A DNA stretch of 64,000 nt from an uncultured Pseudomonadales bacterium (lineage in GTDB: Bacteria > Pseudomonadota > Gammaproteobacteria > Pseudomonadales > Azotimanducaceae): assembly GCA_951813295.1 (NCBI GenBank), contig CATOTI010000001.1, forward strand, positions 620,001 to 684,000, written 5' to 3'. The notes beneath the pieces are model-generated. The model made no database searches, was not told the origin of the DNA, and saw only the letters and a list, made by a program, of their open reading frames with translations. A program made the position numbers and the translations under genes. Positions within the stretch are counted from its first letter, which is position 1. Every line of letters starts with the position of its first letter. Positions 34,137-43,723 of this stretch are shown here, piece by piece.

Positions 34137-36034
34137 CTACTCGCCCAGAAACTGGGCGACGCGCCCGGCCCGTTCTTCGTCCCACCACCACGTGTCGATA
34201 TGGGCCTCGCGGATGAGATTCTCCGCATCGGGTGCGCCGAAGCGGTCCCAGAACGCGAGGCCGATCCGAGTCTTTGTCATCCCGGGCACGAAGTAGAAGT
34301 TCCACAACATGACCCGATCGAACGCGTGGACGGCCGCCACGTACTCGTCGTACGTCGCCGCGCCCTGGATCGCCGCGACGATATGGTCGATCGCCGGATC
34401 ACGCAGATTCGACCAGTTGTTGCTGTATTCGAGATCTGCCGTCGCGCTCGAGAAGTTGTTGGCGACGAGTTGCGTCGGCGTGAAGTCCGGCAAAAACCAG
34501 ATCGCGCCGCCGTCGAAATCACCAGAACGCATTCGGAAGAGCCAGTTCGAGATTCCGGTGATTTGGCGGACGACGTGATACCCAGGCGCTTGAGATTGCG
34601 CATGTACGGAATGAACGAACTCGCGAGGGCAGGCGAGACCGCAACGAGACGGACATGCATCGGCTCGCCGGTCGCTTCGTGGACGCGGCTGCCGTCCCGC
34701 ACGACCCAACCGGCTTCGTCGAGGAGCATCGAGGCCCGGATGAGATTGTCGCGATGCCAGCCCGGGCCGCCATTGGGTGGAGGCCGATACGGTTCGGTGA
34801 AGACACGCGGCGGCACGAGGTCTCGAATCGGCTCGAGGACAGCTAGCTCGAGCTCGCTCGGCAATCCCTTCGACGCCAGCCGCGATCCGTGGAAGAAACT
34901 TTCGGCGAGGTCGTAGAAATCGTAGTTCTTCCAGTTCAGATAGACGAAGTCCGATATGAGCCAGAGCGCTTCTCGTACGCGGACGTCCTGAAATCGTGGT
35001 TGCTCCAGATTCCAGAAGATCGGCCACCAGAGGCCCCAGGGCTTTCGTACCGGCAGCCATTCCTTCTTGAAGACGCCGGCATGAAACGGCGGAAAGTCGT
35101 AGCCCGTTTCCCACAACCGCGGGAGATTCTCGATATGGACATCGATCACGTCGCCCTTTAACGACTCGGTCTGTACTTGATCGTCGCGAAAGTAATCCCA
35201 CTTCAGTTCGTCGAAATTGAACCGCCCCCGCATGACGGGAAGATCCGCACCCCAGTAGTCCGGATCCCGCTCGTAACGGATCTGGCGTCCGACGCTGAAG
35301 GACCTGATGCGGTAGGGGCCCGATCCAATCGGCGGATCCACGGTGGTCTTGGTGACGTCGCGGTCTTGCCAGTAATGCTTCGCGAGGATCGGTCGCAGAC
35401 CGATTCGGATCGGCAGCAACGGATCGCCACGCCGGTCTTCTTTGATGCGAAAGAGGATCTCGTTCTTGCCGATCACTTCGATCGTCTCGACCGCCTCGAG
35501 CGGTGTCGCGACCGTTGGCGATGCTTCGGTCGTGTAGGTTTCGAAAGTGAAGAGGACGTCGTCGATCGTTACGGGTTCGCCGTCGTGCCACCGAGCATAG
35601 TCCCGGATCTTGAAGGCGATCCACGAACCGTCCGGCGCGACGGCGATTCCCTCGGCAAGGCGTCCGTAGATCGTCGCCGGCTCATCGGCGGCTTTCGCCA
35701 TGAGCGAATCGTGCAGCAGATTGAGATGCGGCTGGTCGAGGTTCAGCCCTGCCACCATCTGGCCACCGGGGATCGACATCGGGTTGAAGTTATCCCACGA
35801 GCCCATCGCGGCAATGCGCATCCGGCCGCCTTTCGCCGCGTCCGGGTCGACGTAATCGAAATGCTGGAAACCGGCCGGATAGGCAGGCTCCGCGAGGAAC
35901 GCGTAGCCGTGCTCGTATTCGACCTCGACGTCCGCCGCGTGAACGGCGGTCGCGAGCGCGCCGCACACGAAGGCGCGCCAGATGAAACTTGATCTCCCCA
36001 CAGCGCGGGAAGCTACCACAGCCCCCGAGGTCAA
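34137..36034 (-). pseudogene. yejA: Peptide ABC transporter substrate-binding protein YejA-like, frameshifted
   Basis: Two overlapping frames together encode one family-5 solute-binding protein of about 630 residues. The first frame (start TTG 36034 or a nearby GTG) covers a signal peptide, FQHFDYVDPDAAKGG, PDGSWIAFKIRDYARWHDGEP and DPDYWGADLPV, to YMRNLKRLG. The rest (VVRQITGISNWLFRMRSGDFDG to WWWDEERAGRVAQFLGE) continues only in the neighbouring frame, to the stop at 34137. The switch lies at the GGG run 34581-34583; one extra G would restore a continuous protein. It is either a recent loss of function or a sequencing or assembly error. It is first in the operon with yejB and yejE. Confidence 0.85.
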
Positions 36035-36097
36035 GCGCGAGCTAGATCGGGGCGCACGGCCGGCTTAAGGTGCGCGCACGTCGGTCGAGGGATTCAG

Positions 36098-37426
36098 ATG
36101 GGTAAGGTTCGCGTTGGCATCGTCAGCCTCGGTTGTCCGAAGGCGCTCGTCGATAGCGAGGCCATCGCCTCTGCGCTCGGCGACGACGGTTTCGAGACTG
36201 TCGAGGGACGTGACGGCGTGGACGTCGTCGTCGTCAATACGTGCGGATTCATCGACCCGGCGATCGACGAAAGCCTCGCCGAAATCGACGCCGCGCTCGC
36301 CCAGAGCGAACACGTCGTGGTCACCGGCTGTCTGGGTGCCAAGGGCAACATCGTTGCCGATCACTTTCCCGATGTCGCGGCGATCACCGGACCCCATTCG
36401 CCGGCTGAAGTCGCGAAGGCGGTACGCTCGATCGAGACCGCCGTCGAGACGTTCGAACCGAGCGTGTCCCAAAGCCCGACGCTGCCGGGTGTGTTTTCGG
36501 AGACGTTGCGACTCACGCCATCACACTATACGTACCTCAAGATCTCCGAAGGCTGTAATCATCACTGCACCTTTTGTGTGATACCGGATCTGCGTGGCCG
36601 GCTGGTCTCGAAGACGCCGGACGACATCGTTCGCGAGGCCGAAGCGTTGGTCGAACGCGGCGTCAAAGAAATCCTGCTCGTTTCGCAAGATACCTCCGCT
36701 TACGGCGTTGATCTGCGCCGTGACCGCAGAGGTGCCCATACCGATGCGGACATCGTGTCCTTGTGCGAACGGCTGGGACCGATTGCGCCCTGGATCCGGC
36801 TGCACTACGTCTACCCGTACCCACACGTCGACCGGCTGATCCCGCTCATGGCCGACTCGCTGGTGTTGCCGTATCTCGACATGCCGCTGCAGCACGCCTC
36901 GCCCGAGATCCTGAAGGCGATGCGTCGACCAGCGGCGGCCGAGGCGGTACTCGATCGCTTTCGCCGATGGCGTGAAGCCGTACCCGACCTCACGATCAGG
37001 AGTACGTTCATTGTCGGATTCCCTGGCGAGACCGACGAAGACGTCGATCAGCTCATCGATTTCCTGAGCGAAGCCGAAATCGACCGGCTCGGATGCTTCA
37101 CGTATTCGGACGTCGAAGGCGCCCAGGCCAACCAGTTGGCCGATCAGGTCTCAGAAGCCGAGAAGCTGGATCGGCAGGACGAGATTCTTGGGGTACAGCA
37201 ATCGATCTCGGAAGCGCGGCTCGCGCGATTCGTCGGGCGCGTCGGCCCGGTCATCATCGATCGTGTCGACGGCGCCGAACTCGTTGGGCGGAGTACTGCC
37301 GATGCACCGGAAATCGACGGGATCGTACGGATCGAGGGCGTCGGCGGTGTCGGACGTGGCGACATCGTCGACGTCCGGTTTACGGCGAGCGACGATCACG
37401 ATCTCTTCGGCCGGATTGTGACTTGA
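36098..37426 (+). CDS. rimO: Ribosomal protein S12 methylthiotransferase
   Basis: RimO adds a methylthio group to Asp88 of ribosomal protein S12 using two [4Fe-4S] clusters. The 442-residue protein has the MTTase N-terminal domain starting VGIVSLGCPKALVDSE with a cluster cysteine at 13 and further ones in NTCGFIDPA and VTGCLGA. The radical-SAM motif is SEGCNHHCTFCVIP (CxxxCxxC) near residue 150, and a TRAM-like C-terminus follows. SLGCPKALVDSE and the CNHHCTFC spacing distinguish RimO from MiaB. It is divergent from the yej genes. Confidence 0.95.
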   Translation: MGKVRVGIVSLGCPKALVDSEAIASALGDDGFETVEGRDGVDVVVVNTCGFIDPAIDESLAEIDAALAQSEHVVVTGCLGAKGNIVADHFPDVAAITGPHSPAEVAKAVRSIETAVETFEPSVSQSPTLPGVFSETLRLTPSHYTYLKISEGCNHHCTFCVIPDLRGRLVSKTPDDIVREAEALVERGVKEILLVSQDTSAYGVDLRRDRRGAHTDADIVSLCERLGPIAPWIRLHYVYPYPHVDRLIPLMADSLVLPYLDMPLQHASPEILKAMRRPAAAEAVLDRFRRWREAVPDLTIRSTFIVGFPGETDEDVDQLIDFLSEAEIDRLGCFTYSDVEGAQANQLADQVSEAEKLDRQDEILGVQQSISEARLARFVGRVGPVIIDRVDGAELVGRSTADAPEIDGIVRIEGVGGVGRGDIVDVRFTASDDHDLFGRIVT

Positions 37427-37454
37427 AGAACCACGACGGGTTCCGGCCATTGGT

Positions 37455-37484
37455 GCACCGGTTGACCTGGTGGGTGCCTTTTTT
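37455..37484 (+). terminator. Weak rho-independent terminator after rimO
   Basis: GCACC (37455-37459) can pair with GGTGC (37473-37477), with further partial pairing in the loop, and six T follow at 37479-37484. The stem is short, so the call is tentative. Confidence 0.35.
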
Positions 37485-37535
37485 GCCGCACCTTTCTGTT
37501 AGGCTACGCGCCGTCGTGAACCCGGGGGACCCACC

Positions 37536-37655
37536 ATGTGGAACCTGATCGAACACTTCTTTGACACACCCCTGATCGTCAAAGCGATGGTCGGCGTCGG
37601 CTGGCTGGCGATCGTGATCATGGTGTTGAGCTTCGTCTCGCCCCTGTTCAACTAA
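37536..37655 (+). CDS. Small single-span membrane peptide, 39 residues
   Basis: ATG 37536 has GGGGGA about 6 bases upstream and encodes a 39-residue peptide starting MWNLIEHFFDTPLIVKAMVG and containing one strongly hydrophobic segment (GWLAIVIMVLSFVSPLF). It ends with TAA at 37653-37655, 15 bases before the TerB-like gene, so co-transcription is likely. I do not recognise a family. The ribosome site, codon use and placement make it more credible than a random frame. Confidence 0.55.
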   Translation: MWNLIEHFFDTPLIVKAMVGVGWLAIVIMVLSFVSPLFN

Positions 37656-37670
37656 GCCCCGCGCGCAGAT

Positions 37671-38066
37671 ATGTGGCTCTCGTCGCTGAGCGAAACCCAA
37701 CGCGACACGCTGCTTGGGTTGGCGCACAACGTCGTCGTCTCGGACGGACTACTGGATCCGAACGAAGAGTTCATGCTCGACGAGTTCAAGCGCGAGATGT
37801 CCATTCGCCCCGAGAGTACCGCCGACTATCAGGAACTCACGGGTATCGAGGACGTTTTCGATACCCATCGGTCTCGCACGGTCGCGGTACTGAACCTTCT
37901 GCGGCTCTCTTATGTCGATGGCGCTTTCGAGATCGAAGAAGAGTGCCTCTTGAAAGAGATCGCCAAGACGTTCGGTTTCAGCGACGACTATTTTCTTCTG
38001 CTCGACAACTGGGTTCGACGTCTCGTCACCCTCGAGCAGGAAGCTCAGCAGTTCATGCGCCGATAG
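37671..38066 (+). CDS. TerB-like (tellurite-resistance/DjlA-N type) helical protein
   Basis: The 131-residue product is helical and acidic. It has the duplicated TerB pattern: GLAHNVVVSDGLLDPNEEFMLDEF near residue 15 and LLRLSYVDGAFEIEEECLLKEIAK near residue 75, each with D-G and a following E, as in metal-binding TerB/DjlA-N domains. It lies after the 39-residue membrane peptide and convergent with a J-domain membrane protein, an association reminiscent of DjlA, where TerB-like and J domains are one protein. The function is unknown. Confidence 0.75.
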   Translation: MWLSSLSETQRDTLLGLAHNVVVSDGLLDPNEEFMLDEFKREMSIRPESTADYQELTGIEDVFDTHRSRTVAVLNLLRLSYVDGAFEIEEECLLKEIAKTFGFSDDYFLLLDNWVRRLVTLEQEAQQFMRR

Positions 38067-38090
38067 CGACCGCGTCCTCGGCAATAACTA

Positions 38091-38837
38091 CTAGTCCCCG
38101 AGCAGCGTTCGCTTCGCCTCGTTCAAGGTCGCGGCAAGATAGTCCGATCCGCCGTGGTCGGGATGCAGTCGATGCATGAGCCGGCGATGCGCGACGACAA
38201 CCTCTTCTTCATCAGCGGACTCGTCGAGCCCCAGGACCTCGAGCGCCTTCTCGCGCGTCATCGTGCCTTCACTCGGCGGCGGTGGGGCGTTCACGTTGGC
38301 TTGCCAGTCCGGTGCGCGTCGGTCGAGATAAGCCGTCAGTAACTGTACGGACTCCCCGAAAGGCGACCCGCGTTGTTGCCAATCGGCCGCGACGGTCACG
38401 AGCTCGTCGACACTGAGCGTTGCCAGTTCCCGTCCCGCGAACTGACCAAAAAGAATCTTGCCGACCATCTCGCCACTGGCGTGATCGAGGGCCATTTCGA
38501 GGTGTGGGGTCGCGGTCGAAGAGCTATTCGGGGCCGCGCTTCCGGCCGTCTGCGTCGGTCCACGCCGACTCATCCACGACTTGAGCGCGAGGTTGCCGAG
38601 CGGTCCGATAGCGAAGCGCGCCATCGATTTCAGGAACGGCAGAACGGCGGTCGCGATCGCCGGAATCCAATGCAGCCGACCCGACGCCGTCAGAAGCAGG
38701 AGCGCGCCGACGAGAATCGTGGCCGCGAGAGCCACCGTCCCGCCCAGTTTGACCGGCTGGGCTTTCGACCACAGAAGCTTCATCAGAAGCACAAAAGCAC
38801 CCGCGCCGATCACGGCCGCGAGGATCAAGAGGATCAT
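38091..38837 (-). CDS. Membrane-anchored J-domain protein
   Basis: The 248-residue protein has two N-terminal membrane segments (ILLILAAVIGAGAFVLLMKLL and VALAATILVGALLLLTA) and a third hydrophobic stretch. A mid-region includes GEMVGKILFGQFAGREL. A C-terminal J domain carries the HPD tripeptide (RLMHRLHPDHGG, near residue 224), needed to stimulate Hsp70 ATPase. The layout resembles DNAJC15/TIM14-type proteins of proteobacteria. It overlaps the VWA gene by 4 bases (ATGA), indicating translational coupling. Confidence 0.85.
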   Translation of the reverse strand: MILLILAAVIGAGAFVLLMKLLWSKAQPVKLGGTVALAATILVGALLLLTASGRLHWIPAIATAVLPFLKSMARFAIGPLGNLALKSWMSRRGPTQTAGSAAPNSSSTATPHLEMALDHASGEMVGKILFGQFAGRELATLSVDELVTVAADWQQRGSPFGESVQLLTAYLDRRAPDWQANVNAPPPPSEGTMTREKALEVLGLDESADEEEVVVAHRRLMHRLHPDHGGSDYLAATLNEAKRTLLGD

Positions 38838-39529
38838 GGTGGCAGTTGGGCCAGAAGCTCGCGAGCGACACGTGGAAGATGGCGCTCGTCGAGTTCGCGC
38901 CGCCCGGTCGCCGCATATCGCGCGACCGCGCCCAACAACGCGCGCAGGTCGGCGGCACTGCCCGACGAGAAGGGTGCGTGGGCGCCGCGGGTCAACGTCG
39001 CAATCGTGTTGAACGCATGAGCGACGTCCGCGCTACGCCCTTCCTGGAACGCAAAAACCGGGACGTTGTAGAGCCCGAGTTGTCCGGCCGTTTTCGCGAT
39101 CGACGTCAGAGACTCTTCACAAGCATCACCGATCAAAATGCAGGCCTTCACGTTCGACGAACGCGCTTCGTCGATGACATGGCGCAGTGTGCGCTCGATC
39201 TGGGTCATCCCGCCACGACAGCGCACGCTCGTCATAGCCTCGAGCAGCATCTGGGGATCCGTCGACCAGGGCGTCGCGTGGAACTCGTTGTAGCCACGGT
39301 AATAGACGAGCTGAACGGCCATTCGGCCGATGTCGGCGGCGGCCAAAAAGAGTTCGGCATGGAGCGAGGTCGCGAGATCCCAGGTGGCTTCACGACTCGC
39401 GGTGGCGTCCATCGCGAAAACGATGCGACTCGACACGCTTTCGGCGGGCGGTTGCGCGCGCCGAACCTGCTCGAGAAAAGCCGATACGTTCTCTTTGACG
39501 GGCGGTCGCTGGACGGGCGGTTTGGCCAT
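38834..39529 (-). CDS. VWA-domain protein
   Basis: From ATG 39529 (MAKPPVQRPPVKENVSAFL) the product has 231 residues and no signal peptide. The von Willebrand A fold shows IVFAMDATASREATWD (a DxTxS variant of the DxSxS MIDAS motif) near residue 32, CRGGMTQIERTL and ACILIGDACEES further on. It is coupled to the membrane J-domain gene downstream. VWA proteins often act with AAA ATPases or in stress assemblies; no such partner is adjacent. Substrate and binding partner are unknown. Confidence 0.78.
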   Translation of the reverse strand: MAKPPVQRPPVKENVSAFLEQVRRAQPPAESVSSRIVFAMDATASREATWDLATSLHAELFLAAADIGRMAVQLVYYRGYNEFHATPWSTDPQMLLEAMTSVRCRGGMTQIERTLRHVIDEARSSNVKACILIGDACEESLTSIAKTAGQLGLYNVPVFAFQEGRSADVAHAFNTIATLTRGAHAPFSSGSAADLRALLGAVARYAATGRRELDERHLPRVARELLAQLPP

Positions 39530-39630
39530 TGCCGATCGGATTGGCACGCTGAACAATCGGAACCTATCATGCGTGCGGTTCGCGAGCCTTAGCAAATGAT
39601 CTGCTCGCACTTAGTGAGTGGGGAAACAGC

Positions 39631-39828
39631 GTGGAACAGAGCGAGATTGTTCGGATGCTTGAGCAGTTTCGCATCGAGCATCGCGATCTCGACGAGGTGA
39701 TCGAGGTGCTTGTCGATTCACACCATCCAGACGACATGAAGATTCGCCGACTGAAGAAACGAAAACTGCGTCTCAAAGACATGATCGCTCGCCTCGAGAG
39801 CGAGTTGATCCCCGATCTCGATGCCTGA
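39631..39828 (+). CDS. YdcH family (DUF465) protein
   Basis: The 65-residue protein begins at GTG 39631. It is a short coiled coil with FRIEHRDLDEVIEVL and MKIRRLKKRKLRLKDMIARLES, the pattern of the small YdcH/DUF465 family of unknown function. It overlaps the 5'-nucleotidase gene by 8 bases, suggesting co-translation. Confidence 0.85.
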   Translation: MEQSEIVRMLEQFRIEHRDLDEVIEVLVDSHHPDDMKIRRLKKRKLRLKDMIARLESELIPDLDA

Positions 39829-40720
39829 TTCGACGGCGCATCCGCTGACCGTCGCGATTTCTTCGCAAGCACTCTTCGACCTATCCGAAAGTGACGAGGT
39901 CTACCGTCACGAAGGCCTCGAAGCCTATCGCCACTACCAGATCGCCCACGAGGACGATCCACTAGCGCCCGGTGAGGGCTATCGATTCGTGCGTAAGCTC
40001 CTCTCGATCAACGAGCGCCTGCCGAATCGGGTCGAAGTCATCCTCCTGTCGCGCAATTCCGCGGACACGGGGTTGCGTATCTTCAACTCCATCCAGGAGC
40101 ACGGCCTCGATGTGATCCGGGCGGCATTTTCGGGCGGCGCGAGCCCCTACCGATACGCCGCCGCGTTTCAATGTGACCTGTTCCTCTCGACGAACTCGGA
40201 CGACGTCTCGAACGCAATCGAAGCAGGCGTCGCGGCGGCGACGCTCCTTGGTCGGAAGATCGATTCCGGCGGCGATCCCAATTCACTCAAGATCGCCTTC
40301 GACGGCGATGCGGTGCTCTTTTCCGACCAGGCGGAGCGCGTCTACGTCGAACGCGGACTGCATGCCTTTTCGGAGACCGAAGCGATGGCCGCCGATCGGC
40401 CGCTCGAAGGAGGCCCTTTCAAGCAGTTCCTCGAAGGCCTCCACCGTCTGCAAAACGAGTTTCCGGAAGGGGACTGTCCTATTCGAACGGCTTTGGTGAC
40501 GGCTCGCGGTGCTCCCGCGCACGAACGGGTGATCAAGACGCTCAGGCATTGGGACATCCGTCTCGACGAGAGCTTCTTTTTGGGCGGGCGCGACAAGGGC
40601 GCGTTCCTCGATGCCTACGAAGCCGACGTCTTCTTCGACGATCAGACGGCGAACTGTGAATCGGCCGCCGAGTATGTGCCGGCCGGGCATGTACCGCACG
40701 GGGTCAAGAATATCGACTGA
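39821..40720 (+). CDS. 5'-nucleotidase (cytosolic NT5C1-like)
   Basis: The 299-residue protein matches bacterial relatives of cytosolic 5'-nucleotidase I: the N-terminal LTVAISSQALFDLSESDEVY (aspartate moved relative to typical HAD motif I), VILLSRNSADTGLRIFNSI near residue 72, FSGGASPYRYAAAFQCDLFLSTN near residue 103, and KIAFDGDAVLFSDQAERVY near residue 150 with DGD acidic cluster. It would hydrolyse nucleoside monophosphates. It overlaps YdcH by 8 bases. Confidence 0.82.
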   Translation: MPDSTAHPLTVAISSQALFDLSESDEVYRHEGLEAYRHYQIAHEDDPLAPGEGYRFVRKLLSINERLPNRVEVILLSRNSADTGLRIFNSIQEHGLDVIRAAFSGGASPYRYAAAFQCDLFLSTNSDDVSNAIEAGVAAATLLGRKIDSGGDPNSLKIAFDGDAVLFSDQAERVYVERGLHAFSETEAMAADRPLEGGPFKQFLEGLHRLQNEFPEGDCPIRTALVTARGAPAHERVIKTLRHWDIRLDESFFLGGRDKGAFLDAYEADVFFDDQTANCESAAEYVPAGHVPHGVKNID

Positions 40721-40801
40721 CGACCTCTTGATATTCCCAATCGGAACGTTATCTACTCGCGGATATATCGTTTCGTGATAAGCAGTACGGAGTATCGACC
40801 C

Positions 40802-41773
40802 GTGAAATTGCAGCAGCTTCGCTATATCTGGGAAGTTAAAAAGCACGACCTGAACGTTTCCGCTACGGCGGCCCATCTCTATACGTCTCAACCTGGGATC
40901 AGTAAGCAGATCCGACTGTTGGAAGACGAGCTCGGCGTCGAGATTTTCGCGCGCTCCGGTAAACATCTGACCCGCGTGACGTCCGCGGGTGAAGTCATCC
41001 TCGAGCGCGCCGGTGAAATCCTTCGTCAGGTGGCAAGCATCAAGCAGATCGCGGATGAGTACAGCAATGACGCGAGTGGCCGGTTGTCGATCGCGACCAC
41101 CTACACGCAGGTCCGCTACGTCCTACCGAAGATTCTCTCGACGATCCGTGAACGTTATCCCGACGTCTCACTGCACATTCGCCAGGGCACGACCGAAGAG
41201 ATCGGCGAACTCGCCACAGCCGGCGAGGTCGACTTCGCGATCACACCGGAGGTCGTCGACCGATTCCCCGAACTCATCATGATGCCGTGCTACGAGTGGA
41301 ACCGGTGCGTGGTCGTGCGTCCCGATCATCCGCTCGCGTCGACCAAACGCCTCGCGTTCGAAGATCTCGAGCGCTATCCGCTCGTCACTTATGACGCCGG
41401 ATTCCGCGAGCGTCTGCCCGTCGATTCAGACGACGAAACACCACCCGATCTCAATATCGCGATGTCGGCGGTCGATACGGACGTGATCAAGACTTACGTG
41501 CGTCTCGGTTTCGGCGTCGGCGTCATCGCGACGATGGCCTACGATCCGGGCAACGACGACGATCTCGTTGCACTCGACGCCAGTCATCTCTTTACGCCGA
41601 GCACGACGTGCATCGGCTGCCGGAAAGGTACCTTCCTGCGCAAGTTCATGCTGGAGTTCGTCGAACTCTTTGCGCCGCATCTGACCGCGGCCGTTGTCCG
41701 GCAAGCCTTCGCGACGAGTCAGGCGCGGGAACGCGATGAACTCTTCCGCGACGTGCTCCTGCCGCACCGCTGA
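40802..41773 (+). CDS. cysB: LysR-family regulator CysB
   Basis: I place the start at GTG 40802 because the protein then begins MKLQQLRYIWEVKKHDLNVS, the usual CysB start, with 323 residues (family about 324). The helix-turn-helix is in VSATAAHLYTSQPGISKQIRLLEDELGVEIF. The effector domain has the GTTEEIGELATAGEVDFAI block. CysB senses acetylserine and activates sulfate-assimilation genes; cysH faces it convergently, as a likely target. Confidence 0.94.
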   Translation: MKLQQLRYIWEVKKHDLNVSATAAHLYTSQPGISKQIRLLEDELGVEIFARSGKHLTRVTSAGEVILERAGEILRQVASIKQIADEYSNDASGRLSIATTYTQVRYVLPKILSTIRERYPDVSLHIRQGTTEEIGELATAGEVDFAITPEVVDRFPELIMMPCYEWNRCVVVRPDHPLASTKRLAFEDLERYPLVTYDAGFRERLPVDSDDETPPDLNIAMSAVDTDVIKTYVRLGFGVGVIATMAYDPGNDDDLVALDASHLFTPSTTCIGCRKGTFLRKFMLEFVELFAPHLTAAVVRQAFATSQARERDELFRDVLLPHR

Positions 41774-41836
41774 GTTAGCAACCTGGCACGCGCGAACGAT
41801 TGTCGGATCAGTCCCGCTCGTCAGCAGAACAAGACG

Positions 41837-42574
41837 TCAGGAAACGATTCGAATCGGTCGAGCGATGTTTTGCGCATGCAGGCCGCATTCCTTCGCCGAG
41901 CCGTCTTCCCACCACCAGCGACCGTTGCGCTCGTGTTCGTGGGGGCCGACCGCGCGGGTGCACGGTTCGCAGCCGATCGAGACGAAGCCTTTGTCGTGCA
42001 ACGCGTTGTATGGCACCCCGTGGTCGCGAATGTAGGCCCAGACGTCCTGGCCCGACCAGTTGGCGAGCGGGTTGAACTTCTCGATCGGATGGACGGACGT
42101 GCCGAACGCGGTGTCGTCCTCCTGATGCTCGAGGTTTACCCGGGTGACGCTCTGATCGATTCGCTGACCCGTGATCCAGGCGTCGAGGTCCGCGAGTTTT
42201 CGTCGCAGCGGATCCGTCTTGCGAACGGTGCAGCACTCCTGATGACCGTCCTCGAAGAAGCTGAAGAGCCCCTTCTCCTTCACGAAGCCGGCGAGATCAT
42301 CAGCGTTCGGTGAGACCAGTTCGATATCGATCCGGTAGAAACGCCGGACGTCCTCGATGAACCGATAGGTTTCGGGATGCAAGCGCCCGGTGTCGAGGCT
42401 GAAGACCGCAAAGTCGTCGACGAGTTCGCGGGCCAGGTCGATCAGCACGACGTCCTCCGCCCCGGAAAAGGAGATCGCGAGGCGATCGGGCGAATAACGC
42501 TCGAACGCATCGAGCAGCACCCGGCGGGCTTCAACCTCGTAATGAGGCTCGTTTTCGGCGATGGCGTTGGTCAT
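41837..42574 (-). CDS. cysH: Adenylylsulfate (APS) reductase, [4Fe-4S] type
   Basis: The 245-residue enzyme reduces activated sulfate to sulfite. The nucleotide-binding motif SFSGAEDVVLIDL and DTGRLHPETY are visible. Two cysteine pairs, ECCTVRK near residue 113 and GCEPCTRAV near residue 199, are the [4Fe-4S] ligands of the APS-reductase branch; enzymes that need PAPS, like E. coli CysH, lack them. The C-terminal redox cysteine is in ECGLHAQ. It is transcribed away from the prp genes; 62 bases separate it from the convergent cysB. Confidence 0.92.
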   Translation of the reverse strand: MTNAIAENEPHYEVEARRVLLDAFERYSPDRLAISFSGAEDVVLIDLARELVDDFAVFSLDTGRLHPETYRFIEDVRRFYRIDIELVSPNADDLAGFVKEKGLFSFFEDGHQECCTVRKTDPLRRKLADLDAWITGQRIDQSVTRVNLEHQEDDTAFGTSVHPIEKFNPLANWSGQDVWAYIRDHGVPYNALHDKGFVSIGCEPCTRAVGPHEHERNGRWWWEDGSAKECGLHAQNIARPIRIVS

Positions 42575-42835
42575 GAGTTGTCACGAGATTAGGCAATTCC
42601 GGCACCCTAACGATCCCGCCGACGACGAAAAAAGACTTTTGCGTCATATGCTTGGGTGTCTGGAGCGCCATAAGCTTACGCGCCGCCGCGGTATATCCTT
42701 AAGGCGCGAAAGAACTCGTTTCCGGTGATCCGAACGCCTCCTACGCCCCTCGAAGACGGGATCGATCGAGACCGGAAGACCACCACGCCGGGCGAGCCTG
42801 TAGAATTCGCGACCTTTCAAGTGACGGAGTCGCCC

Positions 42836-43723
42836 ATGGAAACAGCGGGCCAACGCTTTCGCGCGGCGATCGCGGCCGAGAAACCCTTACAGGTGGTCGG
42901 CACCATCAATGCCTACGCCGCTTTGATGGCCGAGCAGGTCGGCTATCGCGCGATCTATCTTTCCGGCGGCGGCGTCGCGAATGCGTCCTACGGACTGCCC
43001 GATCTCGGGATGACGTCGATGAATGACGTCCTCGAGGACGTTCGGCGTATCACCGCGGCAGTCTCGGTGCCGCTCCTTGTCGATATCGACACGGGTTGGG
43101 GTGGCGCTTTTAACATCACGCGTACGGTGCAGGAAATGATTCGTGCCGGCGCGGGGGCGGTTCACATCGAAGATCAGGTTGCGCAGAAACGCTGCGGGCA
43201 TCGGCCCAACAAAGAGATCGTGCCGATCGAGGAAATGTGTGATCGCCTCAAGGCTGCCGCCGACGCCAAGACGGATCCGTCGTTCACGATCATGGCCCGC
43301 ACCGATGCGCTGGCGGTCGACGGTCTCGACGCCGTCGTCGAGCGGGTCGGACGCTTCGAGGAAGCCGGCGCGGATGCCATTTTCGCCGAAGCGATGACCG
43401 AGCTTGAGATGTATCAGCGCGTCACGGACGCCGTGTCCGTGCCGGTGCTCGCGAACCTGACGGAGTTCGGCCAGACGCCGCTCTACACCGTCGACGAGCT
43501 CGCGAACGTGGGTGTTAGCATGGCGCTTTACCCGCTGTCCGCTTTTCGGGCGATGAACAACGCCGCCCTCGGCGTCTATCGCACCATTCGTTCAGAGGGT
43601 ACGCAGAAGTCCTTGGTCAACTCGATGCAGACGCGCGACGAGCTGTACGAGTTTCTTGGTTATCACGAATTCGAACGCAAGCTCGACGAGCTCTTTGCGG
43701 CAGGGGAGGGACACGATGGCTGA
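42836..43723 (+). CDS. prpB: Methylisocitrate lyase
   Basis: From ATG 42836 the protein has 295 residues. PrpB cleaves 2-methylisocitrate to pyruvate and succinate in the methylcitrate route for propionyl-CoA. The motif [15 protein letters not shown] near residue 117 is the KRCGH active-site signature. [10 protein letters not shown] near residue 84 holds metal-binding residues, and [10 protein letters not shown] follows. It is first of the three-gene cluster; the 261 bases upstream separate it from divergent cysH and should hold its promoter. Confidence 0.95.
   Translation: METAGQRFRAAIAAEKPLQVVGTINAYAALMAEQVGYRAIYLSGGGVANASYGLPDLGMTSMNDVLEDVRRITAAVSVPLLVDIDTGWGGAFNITRTVQEMIRAGAGAVHIEDQVAQKRCGHRPNKEIVPIEEMCDRLKAAADAKTDPSFTIMARTDALAVDGLDAVVERVGRFEEAGADAIFAEAMTELEMYQRVTDAVSVPVLANLTEFGQTPLYTVDELANVGVSMALYPLSAFRAMNNAALGVYRTIRSEGTQKSLVNSMQTRDELYEFLGYHEFERKLDELFAAGEGHDG

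Noticed and set aside
34577..34590. Programmed ribosomal frameshift in yejA
   Set aside because: A G-run is present but there is no slippery heptamer or stimulatory stem I could identify, and the family is not known to use frameshifting; an indel is simpler.
42575..42835. Possible CysB- or PrpR-type binding sites between cysH and prpB
   Set aside because: AT-rich patches are present but nothing matches a motif I could state with confidence; no adjacent prpR gene is seen.
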